From contig CAIOFV010000061.1 in NCBI GenBank assembly GCA_903857665.1, forward strand, positions 146,557 to 210,556: DNA of 64,000 nucleotides, written 5' to 3'. This document shows positions 35,255-41,967 of the stretch, piece after piece. Every line of letters starts with the position of its first letter. The first letter of the stretch is position 1. The stretch comes from an uncultured Myxococcales bacterium (GTDB lineage: Bacteria > Myxococcota_A > UBA9042 > DTJE01). The notes beneath the pieces are model-generated. The model did not search any database. It was not told the DNA's origin and worked only from the letters and a program-made list of their open reading frames with translations. A program made the position numbers and the translations under genes.

Positions 35255-36364
35255 TCACGCAAGTGCCGCCTGCACCTGCGCCGCATCGACCTTCAAGAAC
35301 TCATCCTTCGCCAGCCACAACCGCGTCCCTTCCCCCAGCCGGAAGTAGATCCCGCGCGCGGCGCCCAATGTGCGCTCGAGGTGGGACTCCCAGCGGAGTT
35401 GGCTGGCGACCGTGTCCAGTTCCGCGGTCCGACCACGGTTCCGTTCCATCCAATTCGCCACGTGCCCCGGCGCCGCCAGGAAATCCCGCTTCGCCCAATT
35501 GCACCGCCTGTCCGCGACGACCAGGTTGTGGATCCCATTGTCCGGGCGCCGCGCCCACGGGATGAAGTGGTCCACCTCCGCGGCTGGGCCGAGGCGGGCG
35601 CCGCAGTAGAAGCATTGGTCGTGCTGAAGGTCCGTCAATGCGGGGCGGACCGAGGCCAGGGCGGTGCGGTCGATTCCGAACAGGAAGGACTCCAGTTCGG
35701 ATTCGGGGAGGCCGTTGAAGCGGGCGACCATGGCGGCCCAGCCACGGTAGATCAGGGGGCGCAGCAGTCCGTTCAGGCGGACCAGGTGGTCGCCGACGCC
35801 GGGCAGGAACCGGATGAGGTTGTCGAAGTCGCTGGCTTCGCCGCGCTGGTAGCGGCGGACGTCGGCGCGGCGCCGCTCGATGCCCAGGTCCCAGGCGATG
35901 TCGTACACGAACGGATCCGAGAGGCCGCCCACGACCTGCAGGCGGGGCAGCGGCATCAGGATCAGGGTCCATTCGACGTCGTCCAGCAGGCGACCGTACC
36001 CGGCGGAATCGAACAGGCGGGCCCGGTCCAGCGTCACCGACGGGTCGGGCAGGCGCCCGCGGAACGCGCCGATGTCCGACAGGATCCGGGCCTGGCGACC
36101 GCTGTTCTGCCGCAGCACCCGCGCCGCCGAATCGCGGTCGAAGTCCTGGGTGTGCGGCCAGTACAGCTCGATGACCTTCCGGGCCAGCTCGCGGGTCGTG
36201 ACCGACTGCGGAGCCTGCCCGTGCCGATCGGTCGCTTCCAGGCACAGGTCCATCAGGCCCAGCAGCACCGCGTACTTGTAGGTAGCCACGAACTGGCCCT
36301 GGTCCAGCAGGGACATCAGCCGCTCGGCGAAGGCGATCAGGTCGTGCGGGGGCCGGGTCGACAC
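35255..36364 (-). CDS. HNH endonuclease domain protein
   Basis: 369 residues, GTG start. A helical N-terminal region (about 1-235) recognises an unknown partner. The HNH nuclease is at about residues 270-325: CFYCGARLG, then EVDHFIPWARRPDNGIHNLV and DRRCNWAKRDFLA, giving the Cys pair, the catalytic His of VDHF, the Asn and the later Cys. It starts four bases after the HIT gene stop, so the two form an operon. The context (DUF2075, EcsC, toxin-antitoxin genes) suggests a defence or mobile-island role, but a solitary HNH enzyme of this form has no assigned target. Confidence 0.85.
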   Translation of the reverse strand: MSTRPPHDLIAFAERLMSLLDQGQFVATYKYAVLLGLMDLCLEATDRHGQAPQSVTTRELARKVIELYWPHTQDFDRDSAARVLRQNSGRQARILSDIGAFRGRLPDPSVTLDRARLFDSAGYGRLLDDVEWTLILMPLPRLQVVGGLSDPFVYDIAWDLGIERRRADVRRYQRGEASDFDNLIRFLPGVGDHLVRLNGLLRPLIYRGWAAMVARFNGLPESELESFLFGIDRTALASVRPALTDLQHDQCFYCGARLGPAAEVDHFIPWARRPDNGIHNLVVADRRCNWAKRDFLAAPGHVANWMERNRGRTAELDTVASQLRWESHLERTLGAARGIYFRLGEGTRLWLAKDEFLKVDAAQVQAALA

Positions 36365-36368
36365 GACG

Positions 36369-36770
36369 CTACTCCCTGGGTTGCGGGACGTGGCCGGGAC
36401 GGCGGTAGTTCCCGCGGGACGGGATCACGAACCGGACGCCTCCGCGGGGGTCGTCGACGTCGCCGTCGAACCGCGGGATCAGGTGCACGTGCAGGTGCAT
36501 GACCGTCTGGCCCGCCGCCTCGCCCACGTTGATTCCGATGTTGTAGCCCGCCGGATGCAGCGTCGCGTCCAGGTGGGCCCGGACCTCGGCCAGCAGGTCG
36601 AAGAGGGCGGTCTGTTCCGCGGGCGTCGCGTCGAACCACGAGGCGACGTGGCGCACCGGGATGAACAAGGTGTGGCCGGGGTTGACGGGGAAGCCGTCGG
36701 TGATGGCGAGGGCGAGGGCGTTCCGGGCCACGATGCGCGCGGGGTCCGGCTGGCAGAAGGGGCATTGCAT
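36369..36770 (-). CDS. HIT family nucleotide-binding protein
   Basis: 133 residues, a normal length for the family. It starts MQCPFCQPDPARIVARNALA with a C-x-x-C that may bind zinc, contains GHTLFIPVRHVASW, and carries the histidine triad HLHVHLIPRF near residue 98. HIT proteins hydrolyse or transfer nucleotidyl groups (for example AMP-linked substrates). No ribosome site precedes the ATG; the start follows family alignment. It is transcribed ahead of the HNH gene. A role in repair or removal of adenylylated ends is possible but unproven. Confidence 0.88.
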   Translation of the reverse strand: MQCPFCQPDPARIVARNALALAITDGFPVNPGHTLFIPVRHVASWFDATPAEQTALFDLLAEVRAHLDATLHPAGYNIGINVGEAAGQTVMHLHVHLIPRFDGDVDDPRGGVRFVIPSRGNYRRPGHVPQPRE

Positions 36771-36820
36771 GGCGGGAGGATAGCATGGGCGGACGCGGGG
36801 GGAGTTCTTGCAGGGGCGAA

Positions 36821-36950
36821 GAAGGACGCCGACGTGCTGCGGCGCCCTTTGATGGGCACTCTGGAAGGACTCCGACGTGCGTCGATGGCCTTCGATCGAC
36901 GCGATCGAAGGACACTCACGTACGTGGACATCCTTCGATCCGGCCCCGAA
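36821..36950. repeat. Degenerate 43-bp tandem repeats with nested palindromes
   Basis: Three copies opening GAAGGAC-n-C begin at 36821, 36864 and 36907, exactly 43 bases apart, followed by a weaker fourth. Within them CCTTCGATC (36889-36897) and GATCGAAGG (36903-36911) form a perfect hairpin. GATCGAAGGA (36903-36912) and TCCTTCGATC (36931-36940) form another, with the palindrome CACGTACGTG (36917-36926) exactly at its centre. The site lies in the non-coding stretch between the HIT gene and the 37292 gene. Confidence 0.6.
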
Positions 36951-37144
36951 GGCGCTGCCGGCGTCCATAGACGGAATGTGATCCCCCGATCAAACCCCGT
37001 CACTGGACGCAGGAACCATTCTTCACTGCCGATCAAACATTCCCCAGGAACGCGGATCCTTTTTCGACAACCTCGAAGAACGACGGATCGGTCTGGATCG
37101 GGTCTCCTTGCAGGTGATCGAGGGTCCCCGATCGTTTGCAACCC

Positions 37145-37214
37145 TTCGGTTCAACGCACTTCAATAGGTCCGATCTGCGTCGCGATAACTTTTTTTACCC
37201 CCCGTTGAACCGAA
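37145..37214. repeat. Perfect 12-bp inverted repeat flanking a T-rich spacer
   Basis: TTCGGTTCAACG (37145-37156) and CGTTGAACCGAA (37203-37214) are perfectly complementary across a 46-base spacer that contains a TTTTTTT run. The pair lies 78 bases before the ATG at 37292. It could be a hairpin leader, an operator pair or the ends of a very small element. Nothing else in the 36771-37291 gap looks coding. Confidence 0.55.
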
Positions 37215-37291
37215 ATCGTTCGGGCTCCGTCTGTACCCCCCATGAACACCGCGGGCGCGGCGTTCGAGGCTCCTTGATTCGGAGGTTCATC

Positions 37292-37990
37292 ATGGCAACT
37301 CGCATCACGGGTTCGACGAAACTGATCGACGTGCTGGTGGCGCTGGGACGGCGCAGCGCCGAGAAGCTGGGGGGGAAGGCCGAACTGGCCGACCTGGCGC
37401 CGGGGGTGGTCCAGGCGACCGAACGCCTGGTGGCCGCGAGGGAGGCGCGGAAGGCCGCCGCGGATGCCCGCTGGCTGAAGCGGGGCGCGATGGAGGAAGC
37501 GGACCAGGCCGTGACCGATGCCATCCGCGTCGCGCAGCACCAGGCGCTGGTGGGCTGCAAGGGCATCAAGGGGGACGCGGCCTACCGCGCGCTGTTCCCC
37601 GATGACCTGAAGGGGTTGGTGACCGGCACCATCGCCCAGCGCGAAGTGGCGCTGGGGGCCCTGGCCAGGAAGATGGAGGCGGACCCGAACAACGCCCCGA
37701 TGGCCAAGGCGCTGGCGGACGCCCTGGTGGCCAGGAAGGCGGCCATCGAGGCCTGCACGCAGGCCGCCGGCAACGAGCGCACGGCGGTCGAGGCCCTGGC
37801 CACCGAGGCCCGCACCTTCCGGAAGGTGTACTGCATGGCCCGGCACCAGGCGATCGTCCGCCTGGACGACACCGCCGCCGCGCGGCCGTTCTTCCCGAAC
37901 GTGGCCCCGAAGGACCACGCGGTGGCGGAACCGGAACCGCCGGGGGTGGGGAAGCCGCAGGCGGTGCCGCAGGACCAGCACGCCGCGTAG
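37292..37990 (+). CDS. Helical hypothetical protein
   Basis: 232 residues. The ATG at 37292 has a perfect GGAGG seven bases upstream. Almost entirely Ala/Glu/Lys/Arg-rich helix, including VVQATERLVAAREARKAAAD and ALADALVARKAAIEACTQAA, with a Pro-rich tail (EPEPPGVGKPQAVPQ). No signal peptide or membrane segment. I recognise no family. The composition suggests a coiled-coil or small bundle protein, perhaps cytoplasmic. A palindromic region upstream and a strong hairpin downstream bracket it, so it is probably a single-gene transcript. Confidence 0.65.
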   Translation: MATRITGSTKLIDVLVALGRRSAEKLGGKAELADLAPGVVQATERLVAAREARKAAADARWLKRGAMEEADQAVTDAIRVAQHQALVGCKGIKGDAAYRALFPDDLKGLVTGTIAQREVALGALARKMEADPNNAPMAKALADALVARKAAIEACTQAAGNERTAVEALATEARTFRKVYCMARHQAIVRLDDTAAARPFFPNVAPKDHAVAEPEPPGVGKPQAVPQDQHAA

Positions 37991-37996
37991 GGCAAG

Positions 37997-38037
37997 CCCC
38001 GGATCGTCGCGGCGGGAAGGGCCGCGACGGTTCGGGG
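37997..38037 (+). terminator. Strong hairpin downstream of the 37292 gene
   Basis: Inner stem GTCGCGGC/GCCGCGAC (38006-38013 with 38021-38028) around a GGGAAGG loop. An outer stem CCCCGGA/TTCGGGG (37997-38003 with 38031-38037) has one wobble. It starts seven bases after the stop. No T-run follows, so it may be a processing or Rho-assisted end rather than an intrinsic terminator. Confidence 0.4.
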
Positions 38038-38149
38038 CGAAATGACAACGTTCTATTGACGCCTCAAAGTCGTCTGACTGGGCTTGCCGGCGACAGTGAC
38101 GCGCCCGATTCCGGCGCTTCACGACAACTCGTGCACCGCGGATCTATCG

Positions 38150-38305
38150 GTCCAGGTCGGCGACTGTTCCAACTGGCCGTTCCGGAAGGGCGTAGCGTTC
38201 ACGACCGCCCAGCGGGTCGTGGACCGCCTGGAGCAGGCGGGCATCGTGGCGCAGACCACCGGGGCGAAGCGGGACCGGATCTACTGCGCGACCGCCGTGC
38301 TTCCG
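38150..38305 (+). pseudogene. Fic-family C-terminal fragment
   Basis: The frame encodes FTTAQRVVDRLEQAGIVAQT, then TGAKRDRIYCATAVL. This matches the winged-helix end of Fic/DOC-type proteins (T-A-x-R-x-V-x-x-L-E-x-x-G-I-x-x-x-x-T-G-x-K-R-x-R). The catalytic Fic core is absent and the sequence upstream has no supporting frame, so only a remnant of about 50 residues is left. It lies in the 38.0-38.67 kb gap and converges on a short frame on the other strand. Confidence 0.45.
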
Positions 38306-38499
38306 GATCGTCTTGCGAGACGCTGTTCCCCGAACCACCGCCGCAGATCCGCCGTCAACCGGTCGCGCCGGGCCATCAGTTTCGTCACGTCCGGATCGTG
38401 AAGCAGCTTCCGGCCCTTCTTGATGAGTGTTCCGAATGCCACCAGCCGGAGGTAGAGCTTCATCGAGTACGTATCGATCCGCGAAATCCATACCTGCAT
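38281..38499 (-). CDS. Possible short hypothetical protein
   Basis: A 72-codon frame starting MQVWISRIDTYSMKLYLRLV and continuing with KKGRKLLHDPDVTKL and a basic C-terminus. Residue composition is protein-like and unlike the Arg/Pro shadow frames common here, but no ribosome site is clear and I recognise no family. An internal ATG at 38463 is an alternative start. It overlaps the Fic remnant end by 25 bases and could itself be debris of a mobile region. Confidence 0.3.
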   Translation of the reverse strand: MQVWISRIDTYSMKLYLRLVAFGTLIKKGRKLLHDPDVTKLMARRDRLTADLRRWFGEQRLARRSGSTAVAQ

Positions 38500-38673
38500 C
38501 GGGCCTGCCGGCCCATGATCCCTGCAGTCCCGGTCAAACCCGTTCGGGAGTTTCCCCTGCAGCCTTCGTGCCCCTTCCCTGCAACCGGCGGTATCCTCCG
38601 TCCAACACGAGCGCGTGACCGGCCCCCCCCGGCAGGGGGAGGACCGGTCATCAGAAACGAACAGGAGGGGCAG

Positions 38674-40392
38674 ATGAACCGGACGCGACTGGTGGTGCTG
38701 TGCGGGATGATCCTGGCGCTGGGCTGCAGCAGCGGCGACGGGGCGGCGGGAACCGATGGCCAGAGCGCCACGGTGACGGCCGAGGGGGCAGGGGCGAACT
38801 GCCCGGCCGGCGGCGTGAAGGTGCAGGTGGGGACCGGCGCAGCGACCTACCTCTGCAACGGGACGGACGGCACCAACGGCACCGCGGGGACCCGGGGAAC
38901 CGACGGCCAGGACGCCGCCGTGACCTACGAGCCGGAGGGCCAGAACTGCCCGAAGGGCGGCCTGAAGATCCAGGTCGGCGACGGCACCGCGGCCTACGTC
39001 TGCAACGGGACCAACGGCACCAACGGGACCAACGGGACCAACGGCCTGGACGGCATCAACGGCACCAACGGCGAAAATGCTGTCACGACCCCGGAGCCGA
39101 AGGGCGAAAACTGCGTGGCCGGGGGCGTGAAGATCCAGGTGGGTGACGCGGACCCGGTCTATGTCTGCAACGCGGTCGCGCCGGCGTGCACCGGCAACCA
39201 CGCGCCGGTGATCTCGGGCATCAGCGTCGATCCAGAAACCGTGCAGGTGGGCCAGACCGCGACGGTCACGATCGCGGTCACCGATGTCGATGACGACGTC
39301 CTCACGATCTCGATCGCCGGACCCGGCGGGACCTTCACCGGCGGGACCAGCGGGGTGTTCACGTTCGCGCCCCAGGCCGGGGACGAGCACCTGAACTTCA
39401 CGGTCACGGTGACCGACGGCTGCCAGCTGGCGCTGGCCAGCTTCGCCGTCGACACGCTGTGCGAAAGCGGGCTGTGCGGCGGGCTGAAGGACGGAGTGTT
39501 CCAGAACCCGGCCGCCTGGGACACCACCGGCGGCGCGGTCGTTTCGCCCTCGGCGGCCGGGAACGGCAACCCGGGCATCGGGACCGTGCCCGGCGGCGTG
39601 GCAGGCGCGGCGCTGTCCCAGACCCTGACGGTGCTGCCGAAGTCCCTGCGCCTGCGCGGCAGCTTCGACGCCATGTCGGTCTGCAGCCCTCCCAACGCCC
39701 CCGATTGCATGATGATGCCGATCGGACCGACCCCGGTGCTCCGGACGGGGGACCAGATCGCGTTCTACGGGTACGGCACGACCACCGGCACCTGGACCAC
39801 CTCCTCGTCCTGCCTGGGCGAGTCCGCGTACGGCACCGACGTGGTCTACTCGCTGGGCGACGCCGGCGGCTCCCAGACGACCTGGACCACCCAGTTCGAC
39901 AACGCCCGCATCGACGTCGTCGACGACCACACCTGCCCCGCCATCGGGACCGTGCTGAACGGCGACATGAGCGGCAATTTCGGGTGGGCCCCCTGCGGGA
40001 CCGGAACGGGCCTGATCAACTACGCGAGCGAGGACGGCGTCACGTACGTGAAGGTGACCAAGGACCCCAGCGCCTGCGAAATCATCTGCATGTCCAACTG
40101 GCTGTCGACGCCGCTGACCACGACGATGGCCCACCCGGCGTTCAAGTTCGACTACCGGACCAGCGGGACCCAGTCGGGCGGGTACAACTTCATCGTGCTG
40201 AACAACACCCAGACGGTCGACTACCGGAACTACGATTCCCCGGCCTGGAAGTCCGTGACGACCTGCGTCGCGGCCGCCACGCGCGGCCGGGCGGAGCAGG
40301 TCCGGATCTCGCGCGGCGGCGGGTGCGGTGCCGCGGACTACATCGACCTGCGGAACGTGCGGCTGGAAGACGACGCGGTCGCCTGCCCGTGA
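38674..40392 (+). CDS. Lipoprotein with collagen-like and DUF7151-type repeats
   Basis: 572 residues. The ATG at 38674 follows AGGAGG. The signal peptide has lipobox LALGC. Three units each contain a NCP-x-GG-x-K-x-QVG strand pair and a Y-x-CN end (DUF7151-like), joined by Gly-x-y collagen-type stretches such as GTNGTNGTNGLDGINGTNG. An Ig/PKD-like domain follows (PVISGISVDPETVQVGQTAT, then VTDVDDDVLTISIAGPGG). The C-terminal ~300 residues are beta-rich with paired Cys and resemble a lectin-like jelly roll (LSTPLTTTMAHPAFKFDYRT). Likely surface-exposed. It follows a ~680-bp gap holding the Fic remnant. Confidence 0.75.
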   Translation: MNRTRLVVLCGMILALGCSSGDGAAGTDGQSATVTAEGAGANCPAGGVKVQVGTGAATYLCNGTDGTNGTAGTRGTDGQDAAVTYEPEGQNCPKGGLKIQVGDGTAAYVCNGTNGTNGTNGTNGLDGINGTNGENAVTTPEPKGENCVAGGVKIQVGDADPVYVCNAVAPACTGNHAPVISGISVDPETVQVGQTATVTIAVTDVDDDVLTISIAGPGGTFTGGTSGVFTFAPQAGDEHLNFTVTVTDGCQLALASFAVDTLCESGLCGGLKDGVFQNPAAWDTTGGAVVSPSAAGNGNPGIGTVPGGVAGAALSQTLTVLPKSLRLRGSFDAMSVCSPPNAPDCMMMPIGPTPVLRTGDQIAFYGYGTTTGTWTTSSSCLGESAYGTDVVYSLGDAGGSQTTWTTQFDNARIDVVDDHTCPAIGTVLNGDMSGNFGWAPCGTGTGLINYASEDGVTYVKVTKDPSACEIICMSNWLSTPLTTTMAHPAFKFDYRTSGTQSGGYNFIVLNNTQTVDYRNYDSPAWKSVTTCVAAATRGRAEQVRISRGGGCGAADYIDLRNVRLEDDAVACP

Positions 40393-40529
40393 TCACGCGG
40401 GCGAACCGGCCTCGGTCCTGAACCGACACGCCACAAGAGGATTCCTTTCCATTCACCTGAACCCGAGTGATTGGTTCAATCCATTGATTGGGCTTGCATT
40501 TCTCCAGTCGGTATTCCATTCATGCCCGC

Positions 40530-40916
40530 ATGAAGACGAACGACCCCAGAGCGCACCTTCGGGAGCGCCTCATGTCCCTGCTGGCCCGTGGAGGCCCGGC
40601 GAGTCCCTCCCGCCTGGCCTTCCTGCTGGACGGCATGCGCGTGATGGCGCTGGCGCCCGTCTACGACATGGTCACGATGCACTACCATCCACGGCAAGGC
40701 GAACTTCCCCGCGAGGACCACGCCCTGCCGATCCTCGGCCCCGAGGTCGCGGACGTCGCGCGTTCCGCGCTGGACGCGGCGACGGAGTTCTGGGGCCGAC
40801 TGGCGGAAGACTCGCGCGCTTCGGAATCCTTTCGGGTGATTGCGGCCCGGAACCTTCGCAGGACCGTCGCCCTGCTACCGCACGTGGACAGGCTGCCCGT
40901 CACCACCGTCCGCTGA
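40530..40916 (+). CDS. Hypothetical protein
   Basis: 128 residues starting MKTNDPRAHLRERLMSLLAR. The body is helical with a V-x-DMVTMHYHPRQG segment and a C-terminal FRVIAARNLRRTVALLPHVD helix. There is no signal peptide. No ribosome site is obvious before ATG 40530; the sequence ahead (about 40460-40520) is unusually AT-rich for the window and may hold a promoter. I recognise no family. It stands alone between the collagen-like lipoprotein and a convergent toxin-antitoxin-like pair. Confidence 0.5.
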   Translation: MKTNDPRAHLRERLMSLLARGGPASPSRLAFLLDGMRVMALAPVYDMVTMHYHPRQGELPREDHALPILGPEVADVARSALDAATEFWGRLAEDSRASESFRVIAARNLRRTVALLPHVDRLPVTTVR

Positions 40917-41001
40917 TCACGCTCATTCCCGGAAGGGCCCGGGACAGCGCCGGACGAACGCGGACGGATGCTGGGCCTGATGAAGAACGCGGACCGAGCG
41001 T

Positions 41002-41499
41002 TCAACCCTCCGGGCTGAGCAGGTCAGCGAAGTCGACCTTCAGCCCGCGGGCCAGGGCCTCCAGGGTCGCAAGGTTGGGGGACTGGATGCCCGCCTCGAT
41101 GCGGGCCAGCGTGACGCGCCCGATCCCGGCAGCCGCGGCCAGGCCTGCCTGGGTGGCGGCACGCGCGCGGCGCAATTCGCGGATCCGCTGGCCGAGCACC
41201 CGCCTGCCCTTGTCGGCAGACGCCCGGGCGCGACGTTCGTAGTCGGGGTCGCAGAATCCACGCAGGTAGTCCCATGGGAAGGTTTCGGTGGTGGACCGGC
41301 CAAAGCGAAGCACGACTTTGTAGGGAGTGGGAATGGCGAGCTCGGAGGGCGGAAGGCGGTGCCTGCCTTGCACCACGTCGGCCGGAAGGATGCCATGCGC
41401 CCCGTCGGCGAAGTGCACCTCGAGCGCCCGGCCCACCAGGCGGGCCCTGGCGATGATTCGTTCGGCGTTCTGGACCAGGACGAACGCGTTCGATGACAT
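41002..41499 (-). CDS. DUF2442-HTH (XRE) fusion, antitoxin-like
   Basis: 165 residues. The start at 41499 is chosen for its strong ribosome site (GGAGGTTGAG); a longer ATG at 41535 overlaps the upstream stop. The N-terminal ~80 residues match DUF2442 (LEVHFADGAHGILPADVV, then PYKVVLRFGRSTTETFPWDY). The C-terminus is an XRE-type helix-turn-helix (QAGLAAAAGIGRVTLARIEA, GIQSPNLATLEALARGL). DUF4160-DUF2442 pairs behave like type II toxin-antitoxin modules, with this protein as the likely DNA-binding antitoxin and autoregulator. Confidence 0.82.
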   Translation of the reverse strand: MSSNAFVLVQNAERIIARARLVGRALEVHFADGAHGILPADVVQGRHRLPPSELAIPTPYKVVLRFGRSTTETFPWDYLRGFCDPDYERRARASADKGRRVLGQRIRELRRARAATQAGLAAAAGIGRVTLARIEAGIQSPNLATLEALARGLKVDFADLLSPEG

Positions 41500-41534
41500 C
41501 TCAACCTCCGCTACCGTTGGCGGACCCTCGTCCA

Positions 41535-41747
41535 TCAGGCACGGATTTCCCAGTAATGCCTCCGGAACGACTGCAGAAGCTTCCGGCGTTTCCCGGCTGG
41601 GGGTTCCTCCATGAAGGATCGCGTGTCCAAGTCGATGCGCACTTCGTCATCCCCGAACTCCACGTGGACGTGAGGCGGCTCGAAGGGCAGTTCGTGCGGG
41701 TGAACCACGAAGGTGAACTCGCCATCACGAACGACCGTGGGCGCCAT
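41535..41747 (-). CDS. DUF4160 protein, toxin-like partner
   Basis: 70 residues from ATG 41747, set by GGAGG five bases upstream. DUF4160 core: TFVVHPHELPFEPPHVHVEF with the conserved P-H-x-H-V, then VRIDLDTRSF and a basic C-terminal helix ending HYWEIRA. It lies directly upstream of the DUF2442-HTH gene in the same operon. The activity of DUF4160 proteins is not established. Pairing and size argue for a toxin or regulatory partner. Confidence 0.82.
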   Translation of the reverse strand: MAPTVVRDGEFTFVVHPHELPFEPPHVHVEFGDDEVRIDLDTRSFMEEPPAGKRRKLLQSFRRHYWEIRA

Positions 41748-41967
41748 CCCGTCCTCCATTGACTGTATCGCCAGCGATACTCCGCGTCAACTCGTCCGCG
41801 GCGGATCTGCGGATCTATCGATGTTCGGCACAGTTTTCATCTCCTGGGCTGCCGGGGTCCCGGGCCGCGGCCCCGGAAGTTGCGAACGCTCGCAGATTCC
41901 ATTGTCCGAGCGGCCTCGCCGCACTATCCTAGCGGGCGGCTCTCCCCTTCGATCGGCAGGAGTCTCC

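Noticed and set aside
38281..40134. Large minus-strand frame over the collagen-like lipoprotein
   Set aside because: Composition is shadow-like (His/Arg/Val repeats). Only its last ~72 codons, outside the lipoprotein gene, looked protein-like and are listed separately at low confidence.
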